A DNA stretch of 64,000 nt, taken from the NCBI RefSeq assembly GCF_024346355.1, contig NZ_JAGQCU010000005.1, positions 1 to 64,000 on the forward strand, given 5' to 3'. Within the stretch, counting starts at the first letter, position 1; each line of letters opens with the position of its first letter. The position numbers were made by a program, and so were the translations under genes. Below are positions 7,808-20,352 of this stretch, piece by piece. This DNA is from Cyanobium sp. ATX 6A2. Its GTDB lineage: Bacteria; Cyanobacteriota; Cyanobacteriia; PCC-6307; Cyanobiaceae. The notes beneath the pieces were generated by a model, which had not been told where the DNA came from, made no database searches, and saw only the letters and a program-made list of their open reading frames with translations.

Positions 7808-8482
7808 TCAGCTCTGCTTGCTGATCTGGGAGAACTCCAGTTCCACCGGGGTTTCGCGGCCGAAGATCGAGAGCAGGGCCTTGAGCTTGTTGCGGTCGCC
7901 CGACACCTCGATCACCTCGCCCTGGAAGTCCTTGAACGGACCGGCAGTGACCAGGATCTGATCGCCTTCGGCCAGATCCACCTTCACCACCGGCTTCTTC
8001 TCGGCCGCGCGCTTGAAGATGCGGTCTACCTCCTGACGGCTCAGGGGGCGGGGCTTGATGTGGCCCCGGGCCCGCGCTGTGGCGCGGCGCTCTTCGGCCC
8101 CCACGAAATTGATCACGTTGGGGGTGCTGCGCACCGCCATCATCGTGTCTTCATCGAGCACCATGCGCACCAGCACGTAGCCGGGGAACACCTTTTCCTC
8201 GGTGCTGGTGCGGTTGCCGTCCTTCTTGATCTTCACCCCGGGGGTCTGGGGGATCTCGATCTCGAGGATGCGGTTGTCCACGCCGAGGGTCACGGCCCGC
8301 TGCTCGAGGGTGGCCTTCACCTTCTTCTCACAGCTGGAGGCCACCTGCACCGCATACCAACGGGCCACCTGGCGCTTCTCAGCCTGCTCAGCTGCAACCG
8401 CCTCACTGGCCTCAGCGCTGGGGGCGTCGATGACAGCTGGGCTGAGGAGGCTCTCGGGCAGGGACTCGGACACGGGGCTCAC
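7808..8482 (-). CDS. nusG: Transcription termination/antitermination protein NusG
   Basis: A 224-residue protein. After a variable acidic leader of about 38 residues the NGN domain begins at RWYAVQVASSCEKKVK. The C-terminal KOW domain is visible as EGDQILVTAGPFKDFQGEV. NusG binds RNA polymerase and modulates pausing and Rho termination. The N-terminal leader is typical of cyanobacterial NusG. It follows secE by 34 bases and precedes rplK by 105 bases. Confidence 0.96.
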   Translation of the reverse strand: MSPVSESLPESLLSPAVIDAPSAEASEAVAAEQAEKRQVARWYAVQVASSCEKKVKATLEQRAVTLGVDNRILEIEIPQTPGVKIKKDGNRTSTEEKVFPGYVLVRMVLDEDTMMAVRSTPNVINFVGAEERRATARARGHIKPRPLSRQEVDRIFKRAAEKKPVVKVDLAEGDQILVTAGPFKDFQGEVIEVSGDRNKLKALLSIFGRETPVELEFSQISKQS

Positions 8483-8516
8483 GGAAAAAACGATCGACGG
8501 TTATGGATTGGCGAAC

Positions 8517-8825
8517 TCAGCGGAACACCTGGGAAGCGCCCCATCCGAAGAGGCGGTCGATGGCGGCGATGGCGGCGGCCGACAGACCCACCATCAGGAT
8601 CACCGCCACCGATTCACTGAACAGCTGCTGGCGGCTCGGCCACACCACCTTGCGCAGCTCATCGAGGGTGGCGGCGGTGAAGCCGGCCGGCTGCAGGTCG
8701 CTGGTGTCCGCGGTTTCAGCCGCGGCTGCCCCCACAGCACCATCTGCCGCGCTCCCAGGTTCCGGTTCGGTGGCCGTGGCGGCCTCCTGACGGGACTGGG
8801 CGGATTGGGGCGAGTCGGGCTCCAC
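8517..8825 (-). CDS. secE: Preprotein translocase subunit SecE
   Basis: A 102-residue protein with an Ala/Glu-rich N-terminal tail of about 45 residues, then the SecE core: FTAATLDELRKVVWPSRQQL, with the W-P-S-R signature of the amphipathic helix, and a single membrane segment (ESVAVILMVGLSAAAIAAID). SecE clamps SecY in the translocon. Its place directly before nusG is conserved across bacteria. Confidence 0.93.
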   Translation of the reverse strand: MEPDSPQSAQSRQEAATATEPEPGSAADGAVGAAAAETADTSDLQPAGFTAATLDELRKVVWPSRQQLFSESVAVILMVGLSAAAIAAIDRLFGWGASQVFR

Positions 8826-8926
8826 GGCGGGCTCGGCTGGGGTGGACAGTCAGGGCGCTGGAGACGCCACGACGCTGGGGCCGCGACGCTGAGGCGGATG
8901 ACTGTGCGTCTGGGCAATCTCTCACC

Positions 8927-11716
8927 CTACCGGAGGGACTGGAAGCTCAGCTCCCCGCCCCCCTCGGAAGCCAGCTCCACCCGCACGCCGGCAGCGCCGC
9001 TGAAGCACTCCGCCAGCAGCTGCGTGGCCAGGGGATTCTCGAGACGCCGGCGCAACACCCGCCGCAGGGGCCTGGCGCCGTATTCCGGCTCATAGCCCTG
9101 CTCCGCCAGGGCCTGCACCACCGGCTCCTCCACCACCAGCTCCAGCCCCTGCTCAGCCAGCAGCGCGCCCAGTTCGGCCAGCTGCAGGCGCACGATGCGC
9201 TGCAGATCGTCGGCCGCCAGGGGGCGGAAGCGGATCACCTCATCGATGCGGTTGAGAAACTCGGGGCGGAAATGGCTGGCCAGCGCCGCCTCCACCGCCT
9301 CATCGAGCTGCCGTTCACGGACCTCGGGATCGGCGCCCGAGCGGGCGTTCTCCAGGATCGCCCGGCTGGCCAGGTTGCTGGTCATGATCACCACGGTGTG
9401 GCGGAAGTCCACGGTGCGGCCCTGGGAATCGGTGAGGCGGCCGTCGTCGAGCACCTGCAGCAGCAGGTTGAACACCTCGGGGTGGGCCTTCTCCACCTCA
9501 TCGAGCAGCAGCACGGCGTAGGGGCGGCGGCGTACCGCCTCGGTGAGCTGGCCACCCTCCTCGTACCCCACATACCCGGGGGGGGCCCCCACCAGCCGGG
9601 CCACGGCGTTGCGCTCCATGAATTCGCTCATGTCAAGGCGCACCAGGGCCTCCTCCTCGTCGAACAGGGCGGCGGCCAGGGCCTTGGCCAGTTCGGTCTT
9701 GCCCACGCCGGTGGGGCCCAGAAACAGGAACGAGCCCACCGGCCGGGTGGGGGCCTGCATGCCGGCCCGGGCCCGGCGGATCGATGCCGCCACCGCCGCC
9801 ACCGCCTCCACCTGGCCGATCACCCGCTTCTCCAGCCGGGCCTCCAGTTCCAGCAGCTTCTGGCGTTCACCCGCCAGCAGGCGCTGCACCGGGATGCCGG
9901 TCCAGCGACCCACCACATCGGCGATGTCACCGGCCTCCACCATCTCCCGCAGGATCGACTCCCCACTGCGCTGATCAGCCAGCTGCTCGGACTCCAGGGC
10001 CTCACGGCGCTGCTGCAGCGCCTGCAGCTGGTCCACCTGCAGCCGGGCCGCCTCCTCCCAGGCCCCATCGCGCTCGGCCTCGGCGATGGCCTGGCGCAGC
10101 TCCTCCTCCTGCTGAAACAGCTCCCGCAGCTCGGCGAGCTGCTCCCGCTCCCGCTGCCAGCGCTGCCGCACCTGCTGCAGGGCCTCGGTGACCCGCTGGC
10201 GCTGCTGCTGCAACGTCACCCGTTCGGCCTGCGGCGCCGCCTCAGCCGAGAGCAGGGCCAGCTCCACCCGGCGCAGTTCGGCCTCGGCGGCCTCCACCGG
10301 CTGGGGCTTGGAGGTCACCTCCATGCGCAGCTGGGCGGCGGCCTCATCGATCAGGTCGATGGCCGAATCGGGCAGGCTGCGGTCGCTGATGTAGCGCTCG
10401 GCGAGCCGGGCGGCGGCCACCAGCGCGCCATCGCTGATGGTGACGCCGTGGTGCAGCTCGTAGCGCTCCTTGAGGCCGCGCAGGATGGCCACGCTGGTCT
10501 CCAGGTCGGGCTCGCGCACGACCAGCTGCTGGAAGCGCCGCTCCAGGGCCGGATCCTTGGCGATGCTGCGGCGGTACTCCTCGGAGGTGGTGGCACCGAT
10601 GCAGCGCAGTTCGCCGCGGGCCAGGGCCGGCTTGAGGATGCTGCCGGCATCGGCGCTGGAGCGGTCGCTGCTCACCACGGTGTGCAGCTCGTCGATGAAC
10701 AGGATCACGCCGGGATCGGCGTCACGCACCTCCGCCAGCACGGCGCGCAGGCGCTCCTCAAACTGACCGCGGAACTTGGCACCGGCGATCAGAGCCCCCA
10801 GATCGAGGGCCACCAGGCGCTGGCCGAGCAGGGCTTCGGGCACCTCCGCGGCCACGATGCGCTGGGCCAGCAACTCCACCACGGCGGTCTTGCCCACGCC
10901 CGGCTCGCCCAGCAGCACAGGGTTGTTCTTGCTGCGGCGCGAGAGCACCTGCATCAGCCGTCGGATCTCGGCGTCGCGGCCGATCACCGGATCGAGCTCG
11001 CCGGCGCGGGCGGCGGCGGTGAGATCCCGGCCGTAGCGCTCCAGGGCCGTGGGCTCGCTCGCCTCGGCCTCCAGGCGCAGCTCCCCGGCGGCGGCCTCGC
11101 TGTCGGCGCCGCGGGCGGGAGCGGGCCTGGGAGCGGGGGCCTGAGCCGGGCCTGGAGAGGCGGCGGCGGGGGGGTCGATCCAGGCGTCGGCGGCGGCAGG
11201 CGCCGGAGCCACCGGGGCCGGGCGTTCGCTCCGGGGCTCGGACACCCCCGGCCGCAGGCAGCGCAACAGCTGCTCCTCCCCCAGCCCCTCGGCCGCCAGC
11301 AGCGACGCGCCCAGGCGCGGTTCATCCAGCAGGGCCAGCAGCAGATGGGGGAGATCGATCAGCCGCGACCCCCAGGCGGCCCGGCAGCGGTCGGCCTGCT
11401 CGAGCAGATCCTCAAGGGCATCGCCCACGTAGAGCTCCGGGCCCTGGCCGCCGGGCTGCTCCAGGCAGAAGCTCTCCAGGCCATCGAGCACCCGGTCGGC
11501 ATCGATCGGCAGGCGCCCCACCCAGCTGGCGAAGCGCCGCTCCAGCAGCAGGGCCTGGAGCAGATGCTCCACATCCATGGCGCCGTGGCGCCAGCGCCGG
11601 GCGGTGTCCTGGGCGGCCAGCAGCAACTCCCAGGCGTCGTCGCTGAAGCGCTCGGGTTCGCGGGTGAGGCTCACGCCCAGCTGCTCCTCGGCCAGGACGG
11701 GGGAATCGCTGGGCAT
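8927..11716 (-). CDS. clpB: ClpB-type AAA+ disaggregase (ClpB2-like)
   Basis: A 929-residue two-ring AAA+ protein. It has an N-terminal Clp repeat domain (about 1-150), a Pro/Ala-rich linker (about 155-220), and a first AAA with GEPGVGKT and a FIDELHT Walker B. A long coiled-coil middle domain (about 420-545) marks it as ClpB rather than ClpC. The second AAA has [15 protein letters not shown] and [15 protein letters not shown]. ClpB works with DnaK to dissolve protein aggregates. The N-terminal domain and linker are more divergent than in canonical ClpB, which fits the second cyanobacterial form usually found upstream of secE. It ends one base before the glyoxalase frame begins, so the two may be co-transcribed. 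Confidence 0.93.
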   Translation of the reverse strand: MPSDSPVLAEEQLGVSLTREPERFSDDAWELLLAAQDTARRWRHGAMDVEHLLQALLLERRFASWVGRLPIDADRVLDGLESFCLEQPGGQGPELYVGDALEDLLEQADRCRAAWGSRLIDLPHLLLALLDEPRLGASLLAAEGLGEEQLLRCLRPGVSEPRSERPAPVAPAPAAADAWIDPPAAASPGPAQAPAPRPAPARGADSEAAAGELRLEAEASEPTALERYGRDLTAAARAGELDPVIGRDAEIRRLMQVLSRRSKNNPVLLGEPGVGKTAVVELLAQRIVAAEVPEALLGQRLVALDLGALIAGAKFRGQFEERLRAVLAEVRDADPGVILFIDELHTVVSSDRSSADAGSILKPALARGELRCIGATTSEEYRRSIAKDPALERRFQQLVVREPDLETSVAILRGLKERYELHHGVTISDGALVAAARLAERYISDRSLPDSAIDLIDEAAAQLRMEVTSKPQPVEAAEAELRRVELALLSAEAAPQAERVTLQQQRQRVTEALQQVRQRWQREREQLAELRELFQQEEELRQAIAEAERDGAWEEAARLQVDQLQALQQRREALESEQLADQRSGESILREMVEAGDIADVVGRWTGIPVQRLLAGERQKLLELEARLEKRVIGQVEAVAAVAASIRRARAGMQAPTRPVGSFLFLGPTGVGKTELAKALAAALFDEEEALVRLDMSEFMERNAVARLVGAPPGYVGYEEGGQLTEAVRRRPYAVLLLDEVEKAHPEVFNLLLQVLDDGRLTDSQGRTVDFRHTVVIMTSNLASRAILENARSGADPEVRERQLDEAVEAALASHFRPEFLNRIDEVIRFRPLAADDLQRIVRLQLAELGALLAEQGLELVVEEPVVQALAEQGYEPEYGARPLRRVLRRRLENPLATQLLAECFSGAAGVRVELASEGGGELSFQSLR

Positions 11717-11717
11717 C

Positions 11718-12116
11718 TCAGGCGGCGGCGCGGGAGGAGAGCTGGATCAGCTCGACTTTGTAGCCGTCCGGATCCTCCACAAAGGCGATCACGGTGCTGC
11801 CGTGCTTCATCGGCCCCGGTTCGCGCACCACCCGGCCGCCCTTGGCGCTGATCTGCTCACACACCCGGTGGATGTCCTCCACCCCCAGAGCGATGTGGCC
11901 GTAACCATCACCCAGCTGATAGCTGCTGGTGTCCCAGTTGTGGGTGAGCTCCAGCACCGTGTGATCGCTCTCCTCGCCATAGCCCACAAAGGCCAGGGTG
12001 AAGCGGCCGCCGGGGTACTCCTTGCGGCGCAACAGGCGCATGCCCAGCACCTCGGTATAGAAGGCCAGGGAACGCTCCAGATCACCCACCCGGAGCATGG
12101 TGTGCAGCAGTCGCAT
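11718..12116 (-). CDS. gloA: Lactoylglutathione lyase (glyoxalase I)
   Basis: A 132-residue vicinal-oxygen-chelate protein that isomerises the methylglyoxal-glutathione adduct to S-lactoylglutathione. Visible are [18 protein letters not shown], with the first metal His; VLELTHNWD, with the Glu; GYGHIALGV, with the second His; and a final [11 protein letters not shown] with the last Glu. All four Ni/Zn ligands are therefore present. I start at ATG 12116; a TTG at 12131 would add five residues. It is divergent from eno and lies just upstream of clpB on the same strand. Confidence 0.93.
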   Translation of the reverse strand: MRLLHTMLRVGDLERSLAFYTEVLGMRLLRRKEYPGGRFTLAFVGYGEESDHTVLELTHNWDTSSYQLGDGYGHIALGVEDIHRVCEQISAKGGRVVREPGPMKHGSTVIAFVEDPDGYKVELIQLSSRAAA

Positions 12117-12187
12117 GGGCAGGGGGCGCAATCAACCCATTGTGGTGGCGCCGGTGATCGCGCCGGTGGGGGTGTCGGTTGGCCCAT

Positions 12188-12207
12188 GCAGTGCCCTCAG
12201 GCACTGC
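12188..12207. promoter_or_regulatory. Perfect hairpin in the gloA-eno divergent spacer
   Basis: GCAGTGCC (12188-12195), a CTCA loop, then GGCACTGC (12200-12207) make an eight-base perfect stem. It lies in the 145-base spacer between divergent genes, so a terminator role is unlikely. An operator or a 5'-leader structure of eno is possible. Confidence 0.4.
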
Positions 12208-12231
12208 GGCAGCCCCCGGGGTGACCCATAA

Positions 12232-13554
<1,323 letters not shown>

Positions 13555-13562
13555 AGCCGCCC

Positions 13563-15254
13563 CTACTGGCCGCTGCCCATGCCCGGCAGTTGATCGAGGC
13601 GGCCGTCGCGCCTCAGGCGTGCCTGCAGCTTCAGCCAGCTGAGGCCCACCGGTACCCCGAGCACCAGGGGAACGGCCACCAGGGCCGGCCGGGCGCTCAC
13701 CGCCAGCAGGGCGGCGGCCACGGCCAGGCCGGCCAGCAGCATCGACTGGCCGGCGCTCTGCTGGGCGAGGGCCAGGCGGCGCAGCAGGCGGTCGGTTTCG
13801 CCGGCGCGGATCTGCACCTGCAGATCCCCCTGCTCGATGCGCAGGAGGCTTTCATCCAAGCGCCGTGGAATGCCCAGGGCGCGGCTGCCCACTTCGGCAG
13901 CCTGGCGGGAGAGCTCACCGAAGAGGTCGGAGCCGCCCGGCCCCCCGCCAACGCCACCGGGTCCACTGCTCGAGGTCATCAGGGGAAGCAGGTAGGGACG
14001 GGCGATCGACACCAGGCTAAAGCCGGGATCGAGGCTGCGGCCCACGCCCTCGAAGGTGGACAGGGCGCGCATCACGAAGATCAGCTCCGGCGGCACGCGG
14101 AACGGCTGGCCATAGACCAACGCGTAGAGATCACCGGAGAGCTTGTTGATCACGTTGGCCGAGAACGGCGGCGTCAGCGCGTCGGCGAGCATCACCCGCA
14201 CCAGACGCCGCACCGGCCCAGGATCCACCTCCGCCGCGATCACCCCGGCGGCCTGCAGCTCCTGCACCAGGCCACCGGCATCGCGGCCGGCGGCGGCCCG
14301 CACCATCCGGCCCAGGCGTGAGCGCAGCCGCCCGGAGATCTGCCCCATCATCCCGAAGTCGTAGTAGATGAGGGCACCATCGGGGGCCACCGCCAGGTTG
14401 CCCGGGTGGGGATCGGCATGGAAAAACCCGAAGCGCACCAGCTGCTGCAGGTAGCTGGCGGCGCCCTTTTCGGCCACCGCGGCCGGATCGATGCCGGCCT
14501 CCAGCAAGGCCTGACGATCGGTGACTTTGATGCCGGGCACGTAGTCGAGGCACAGCACCCGGCGGGCACTGAGCTCCCAGATCACCGCCGGGATGCGGAT
14601 GCCGGGGTCGTCGAGAAACTGCTGGCGAAAGCGGGCGGCATGCTCGGCCTCGAGACGGAAATCCAGCTCCCGCAGCAGCACCCGCCGGCATTCCTTGGCG
14701 ATACCGATCCAGTCGCGGCCCCGGCCCCAGCGGGGATGGCGCTGCACCAGGGCCGCCACCTGCTGCAGCACCTCCAGGTCAAGCCGGAACAGGTGCTCCA
14801 GCCCCGGCCGCTGCACCTTGAGCACCACCTGCCGGCCGCTGCGCAGGCTGGCGCGGTGCACCTGGGCCAGGCTGGCGGAGCCCAGGGGCTTGGGGTCGAG
14901 GTCGATGATCTCGGCGCAGCGCTCAGCCAGCTCCGCCTCCAGCAGTTCCTGCACCACCGCGAAGGGGAAGGCGGGCACGCTGTCCTGCAGGAGGGCGAGT
15001 TCCTCCACCAGCTCGGCGGGCAGCACATCGGGCCGGGCCGAGAGCAGCTGGCCCAGCTTGATGAAGGCCGAGCCGAGAGCCAGGAACTCGGCGGTGAGCC
15101 AGCGGGCCCGGCGGCGGGCCCGCTGGGAGCGGCGCTCGGGGGTGGGCCCGCCGGGATAGCTCCAGCTCTGGCCGTCCCACCACAGCCCCAGGCTCAGACG
15201 CAGGGCCAGCCACCAGATCCGCAGCGGCCGCCAGAACAGGGGGCGGGCGATCAC
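13563..15254 (-). CDS. ABC1/UbiB-family atypical protein kinase
   Basis: A 563-residue protein with the ABC1 signatures: KLGQLLSARPDVLP (KxGQ motif, about 65-80), GSASLAQVHRA (Ala-rich nucleotide loop), QVVLKVQRPG, FFHADPHPGN and YYDFGMMG. The last 80 residues contain a membrane-spanning pair. Family members are ATPases linked to quinone biosynthesis and, in plastids and cyanobacteria, plastoquinone and tocopherol metabolism. The substrate is not evident here. Its start overlaps the upstream small gene by four bases (ATGA at 15251-15254), so the two are translationally coupled. Confidence 0.92.
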   Translation of the reverse strand: MIARPLFWRPLRIWWLALRLSLGLWWDGQSWSYPGGPTPERRSQRARRRARWLTAEFLALGSAFIKLGQLLSARPDVLPAELVEELALLQDSVPAFPFAVVQELLEAELAERCAEIIDLDPKPLGSASLAQVHRASLRSGRQVVLKVQRPGLEHLFRLDLEVLQQVAALVQRHPRWGRGRDWIGIAKECRRVLLRELDFRLEAEHAARFRQQFLDDPGIRIPAVIWELSARRVLCLDYVPGIKVTDRQALLEAGIDPAAVAEKGAASYLQQLVRFGFFHADPHPGNLAVAPDGALIYYDFGMMGQISGRLRSRLGRMVRAAAGRDAGGLVQELQAAGVIAAEVDPGPVRRLVRVMLADALTPPFSANVINKLSGDLYALVYGQPFRVPPELIFVMRALSTFEGVGRSLDPGFSLVSIARPYLLPLMTSSSGPGGVGGGPGGSDLFGELSRQAAEVGSRALGIPRRLDESLLRIEQGDLQVQIRAGETDRLLRRLALAQQSAGQSMLLAGLAVAAALLAVSARPALVAVPLVLGVPVGLSWLKLQARLRRDGRLDQLPGMGSGQ

Positions 15255-15592
15255 GACACCTGATCGAGGCGACGGCTGAACCCAGCAACCTGGGACCTCA
15301 GTCCATCGATGCGCTGCTGCACGTCCGCCGCTGAGGGCACCGGTGATCCCGGGTCATGGCCAGCGGGCCAGGCCAGGTCGACATCGGAGGCGGGGGGGGC
15401 GGCGGCATCACGCTCGAGCCGCTGGGCTTCCCGCTCCACCTCGTCCCAGAACAGCCGCAGCTCCCGGCGCACCTGCTCCGGCGCGTCCTGCAGCACCACA
15501 GCGGCATTCGCGGCCGCATCCAGCAGACCACTGCCGAGGCGGGCCCCCAGCCGGGCGAACACCGCCTGCATCAGGGTCTGGGGAGCTGGCAT
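15251..15592 (-). CDS. Small helical protein coupled to the ABC1 kinase
   Basis: A 113-residue protein with no membrane segment. Residues 25-62 (QDAPEQVRRELRLFWDEVER) and 88-113 look like amphipathic or coiled-coil helices, joined by an Ala/Pro-rich linker. Its stop overlaps the kinase start by four bases, implying one operon and possibly interaction. I do not recognise a named family; the helix-linker-helix build resembles small phasin-like proteins, but that is only a resemblance. Confidence 0.75.
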   Translation of the reverse strand: MPAPQTLMQAVFARLGARLGSGLLDAAANAAVVLQDAPEQVRRELRLFWDEVEREAQRLERDAAAPPASDVDLAWPAGHDPGSPVPSAADVQQRIDGLRSQVAGFSRRLDQVS

Positions 15593-15634
15593 CGGGGCCT
15601 GCCGCGGCTGGGGGAACTGTGGCAGATGGAGGCT

Positions 15635-16111
15635 TCAGGGGGTGAGCAGCTCGGAAGGCGCCGAGCTGGGCGGATCCAGGGGTGGCCGGGGGTCGGCCGC
15701 GGGCGGAGGCGCAGGGGCGGGCAAGGGCAGAGGGGCGGGGGCGGGCTCCAGCTCGCGGCTGAGGGGGGGCTCCAGCCGCTCGCGCTGACGTTCGGCCTCC
15801 AGCTCCTGTTCCCGCTGGCGCCGCTCGGTCTCAACCTTGCGCTGCTGCTCCTCCTGCTCCAGGGCACCGAGATCGCCGCGGATCGGCCGGGGTTCCTCGC
15901 CCAGCTTCAGCCGCAGGCTCTCCAGGGTGGTGCCGGGAAACTCCTTCATCCGGAACGACTCCACCAGTTGTCCCCCCCGAGGAAGCTCCAGCTGCATCAG
16001 GCGCTGCACCACGCCGTAGCCGAGGCCGAAGCAGAAGCCCGCCAGCAGCGGAATCCGCCAGCGCTGCGGCACCACGTGCCGGGACGAGCGAACCGGGGCG
16101 GGAGTCACCAT
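15635..16111 (-). CDS. Single-pass membrane protein with charged coiled coil and Pro-rich tail
   Basis: A 158-residue protein. One hydrophobic segment lies near residues 18-36 (WRIPLLAGFCFGLGYGVVQR). It is followed by a short conserved-looking stretch (FPGTTLESLRLKLGE), a Gln/Glu/Arg coiled coil (about 84-115) and a Pro/Ala tail. The layout suggests anchoring in a membrane with the charged part in the cytoplasm. I recognise no family. It is followed by the small kinase-linked gene 42 bases on and preceded by argJ by nine bases, all on one strand. Confidence 0.7.
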   Translation of the reverse strand: MVTPAPVRSSRHVVPQRWRIPLLAGFCFGLGYGVVQRLMQLELPRGGQLVESFRMKEFPGTTLESLRLKLGEEPRPIRGDLGALEQEEQQRKVETERRQREQELEAERQRERLEPPLSRELEPAPAPLPLPAPAPPPAADPRPPLDPPSSAPSELLTP

Positions 16112-16120
16112 CGAAGGAAG

Positions 16121-17365
16121 TTAGGTGGTGTAATCGGCGTTGATGCGCACATATTGGTCGGAGAGATCACAGCCCCAGGCCACTCCCCGGCCGGGGCCAT
16201 CGCCCACCCGCAGGCGGATCAGCACCGTGTCGCCGCCGGGTCCGCTGCCGCCCAGGTAGGCGCCGGCGGCCCGTTCGCGCAGGGTGGCCGAGGCGGCCGC
16301 CCGATCGAAGGGCAGCGGCTCGCCGGCGGCCATCAGCTGGTGGTCCCCCAGCCACAGGGCCACGGCCGCCGCATCAAAGGCCACCCCTGCCCGGCCGGCG
16401 GCGGCCACGATCCGGCCCCAGTTGGGGTCGCGGCCGTGCACGGCGCACTTCACCAGCGAGGAGCCGCAGACGGTGCGGGCGATGGCGCGGGCGCCGGCGT
16501 CATCGGCCGCTCCCTCCACCCGCACCTCGATCAGGCAGGTGGCGCCCTCACCGTCGCGGGCGATGGCACGCGCCAGATGCTGCGACACCGCCGTCAGGCC
16601 GGCCTCCAGCGCGTCGAAGTGCTCAGGGCTCAGGGGCTCGCCGGCTGCAAACGCCAGGAACGTGTCGTTGGTGCTGGTGTCGCCGTCCACCGTGATCGCA
16701 TTGAAGGAGCGATCCACCGCCCGCCGCACCATGGCCTGCCACAGCTCCGCCGGCACGCCGGCATCGCAGCTCAGGTAGCCGAGCATCGTGGCCATGTCGG
16801 GGTGGATCATTCCCGAGCCCTTGGCCATGCCGCCGATGCGCACCGTGCGGCCGCCCAGCGTCGCCTCCAGGGCGATCTGCTTGTCCACCAGGTCGGTGGT
16901 GAGAATCGCCCGGGCTGCCGCCGGGCCACCGTCGGGGCTGAGGGCGGCCACCAGGGGATCGAGGCCCGCGACCAGGGTGTCCATCGGGATCGGCACGCCG
17001 ATCACGCCGGTGGAGCAGATCAGCACCTCCTCAGGCGCCAGGCCCAGGCGCTCAGCCGTCGCCGCCGTGGCGGTGAGGCTGTCGGCCAGGCCGCGCCCAC
17101 CGGTGCAGGCGTTGGCCTGGCCGGAGTTGGTGAGCACCGCCCGGGCCCGGCCGCCTGAGGCCTGCAGCCGCTCAGCGCAGAGGTCCACGCAGGCGGCCCG
17201 CACCAGGGAGGTGGTGAAGGTGCCGGCGCACACGGCCCCCTCGGGGGCCAGCAGCAGGGAGAGGTCGGGCTTGCCCGAGGCCTTCAGGCCCGCAGTGATC
17301 GCCGCCGCCAGAAAGCCGCTGGGAGCGGTGAGGCCGCCGGGGATCGGGGTCCAGGGGTGAGTCAA
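16121..17365 (-). CDS. argJ: Bifunctional glutamate N-acetyltransferase / amino-acid acetyltransferase ArgJ
   Basis: ArgJ moves the acetyl group from N-acetylornithine to glutamate and closes the cyclic arginine pathway. The sequence shows the N-terminal GGLTAPSGFLAAAITAGLK, NSGQANACTG, and MAKGSGMIHPDMATMLGYL. The last holds the Thr at which the precursor cleaves itself into alpha and beta chains (between MA and T). The family normally starts just before GGLTAP, and the only start there is TTG 17365. The open frame continues to 17518 but would overlap the divergent coaE gene. The start is therefore inferred, the identity is not. Confidence 0.93.
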   Translation of the reverse strand: MTHPWTPIPGGLTAPSGFLAAAITAGLKASGKPDLSLLLAPEGAVCAGTFTTSLVRAACVDLCAERLQASGGRARAVLTNSGQANACTGGRGLADSLTATAATAERLGLAPEEVLICSTGVIGVPIPMDTLVAGLDPLVAALSPDGGPAAARAILTTDLVDKQIALEATLGGRTVRIGGMAKGSGMIHPDMATMLGYLSCDAGVPAELWQAMVRRAVDRSFNAITVDGDTSTNDTFLAFAAGEPLSPEHFDALEAGLTAVSQHLARAIARDGEGATCLIEVRVEGAADDAGARAIARTVCGSSLVKCAVHGRDPNWGRIVAAAGRAGVAFDAAAVALWLGDHQLMAAGEPLPFDRAAASATLRERAAGAYLGGSGPGGDTVLIRLRVGDGPGRGVAWGCDLSDQYVRINADYTT

Positions 17366-17458
17366 GGCAGGGCGGCCAGTGTCTGCATCCTGAATCGGCG
17401 CCTGCAGCGGATCGAGCCGGAGGCCGATCCCACGGAAAATGGGTGCGCATGAGGGGCG

Positions 17459-18877
<1,419 letters not shown>

Positions 18878-19058
18878 GTGGCCGTTCGGGCACTGACGCG
18901 CTGGCCAATGAACCGATCGCCACGATCGAGGGTGCCGTGGCCAACGGCTCCACAACGGCGTCGCCTTCTTCGCGGAGGACTCCTTTCAGATGAACCGGGG
19001 CTTCAGCAAACCGGGAGCGCCTCAGCAGCCAGCACCGAGCTGATGACCGGCGGCCGCA
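18878..19058. other. Short intergenic stretch, no gene recognised
   Basis: It contains two short open stretches on the plus strand (one ending in SFQMNRGFSKPG before a TGA near 19045) that I cannot assign. It lies at the edge of the duplicated coaE-gatB block, so it may hold decayed sequence. Confidence 0.4.
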
Positions 19059-19661
19059 TCAACCCGCTTGCAGAGCGGAGACCACCCGGTCCACGCAGGC
19101 CTCGGGCCCCAGCTGACCAGAATCCAGGGTCAGGTCGTAGGTGCAGAACCGATGCACCACATCCGCCAGGCCTCTGGCCCGGCCAAGGACGCGGTCGCCG
19201 CGGGCCCTCTCCCGGGCCTCAAGGATGGCCAGGTCACAGGTGATGCCCACGCTGAACACGCGCAGCCCGGCGAAGGCGGCTGTGCAGCTGTCCATCATCT
19301 CCTGATCATGCAGGACATAGTCGAAGATCACCGGGTTGCCTCCCTCCACCAGCGTGCGCACCACTGGAGCCATGGCCCCGATCAGGCGCCGGAAGACCGG
19401 GCCAAACACGGGCCGCACATCCAGCGGATCCCCCTCCTCGGACACCCGATGCATCTGCACGCCCTGGGCGGTGAAAGGATCGGATACGTCCTGCCGAGGC
19501 GTGTCTGCCCCCCTGTAGTAGCGAGGGGCAGCGAAAAAGATCAGGTCATCGAAGCCCAGGCACAGATAGGGGTGCTCGATCCGCGCCTGCAGCCGGCGGC
19601 AGAGAGTGGACTTGCCGGCACTGGACGGTCCGTTGACAACAATGACGTCCGGCCAGTTCAC
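19059..19661 (-). CDS. Chloramphenicol phosphotransferase-like P-loop kinase
   Basis: A 200-residue protein starting [19 protein letters not shown], with the Walker A loop at residues 10-19. [31 protein letters not shown] and the late ARERARGDR with its Arg-rich lid match the CPT family. CPT enzymes phosphorylate small hydroxyl compounds; in Streptomyces the substrate is chloramphenicol, in most bacteria it is unknown. It sits in the left copy of a duplicated coaE-gatB region, next to the broken gatB. The antibiotic link is by family only. Confidence 0.75.
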   Translation of the reverse strand: MNWPDVIVVNGPSSAGKSTLCRRLQARIEHPYLCLGFDDLIFFAAPRYYRGADTPRQDVSDPFTAQGVQMHRVSEEGDPLDVRPVFGPVFRRLIGAMAPVVRTLVEGGNPVIFDYVLHDQEMMDSCTAAFAGLRVFSVGITCDLAILEARERARGDRVLGRARGLADVVHRFCTYDLTLDSGQLGPEACVDRVVSALQAG

Positions 19662-19689
19662 GCCGTCGACCTGATCAAGGGACCCTCAA

Positions 19690-20290
19690 AGCTATACCGC
19701 GCACACAGCCCCTCAGCTGCTCGCTGCGGATGCGTTTGCCGGGCTGGGGGTCGGCCCGGCCGCCGGTGCGCTTCATCAGCTGCCCCACGAAGAAGCCCTG
19801 CAGCTGGGTCTTGCCGCCCCACCACCTGGAGAGCGGAGGGGTCGATGCTCATTGCCAGGCCGCGCTCCGCCACGAGCGCCTTGGCGAAACCGCCCTTCTC
19901 AAGCAGCTCCGGCAACTCCTCGGCTTTCAGACGCAGCTCGGAGATCGGTTCGTCGTACTGGGAGATCTGGTAGTTCCTGGGCAGATCGGGATAGAAATAC
20001 TGCTTGCGATCAAACTTACTGTGCTCAGCGATATGAGGATTGAGGGCCATTGCTGCCTTCACTGCATACTCGAGCACCTTCCGATTGAGCACCTTCCGAT
20101 GAAGCACCGGCAGGGTGCCGGGCAGCCCGCACACCGCAGGATCAATGTGGGTGTTGGGGTCGTCATCGAAGGCGGTGGAGGCGGCGGTGAAGATCTTGCT
20201 GGCGGTGCCCAGCTGCACATGGGTCTCGAGACCGATCACGGCCTCCCAGTCGGCTTGACCTGTTGCCTGCCCTGCCCGTTGCGAGTGCAC
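19690..20290 (-). pseudogene. gatB: Broken second copy of gatB
   Basis: The N-terminal 100 or so residues ([21 protein letters not shown]) match the intact gatB at 24817-26307 almost codon for codon. After YQISQYDEP it jumps to the C-terminal [21 protein letters not shown] region, losing roughly 290 residues including the catalytic middle. It then shifts frame before a recognisable [12 protein letters not shown] ending. A small internal duplication (ACCTTCCGAT-type) is also present near 20085. It cannot make an amidotransferase subunit. Confidence 0.88.
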
Positions 20291-20352
20291 CAGGGCTGAT
20301 CCTATGGACCGGCCCGCCGCAGCGTCCGCCGGGGCCCCACCGTCAGGGACGT

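Noticed and set aside
6460-8825. rplJ/rplL hidden near rplA
   Set aside because: Frames around rplA contain no L10 or L7/L12 sequence on either strand within the window.
9272-11851. 859-codon open frame on the plus strand opposite clpB
   Set aside because: High GC keeps antisense frames open. The translation is His/Gly/Leu low complexity with no domain, while the minus strand is a textbook ClpB.
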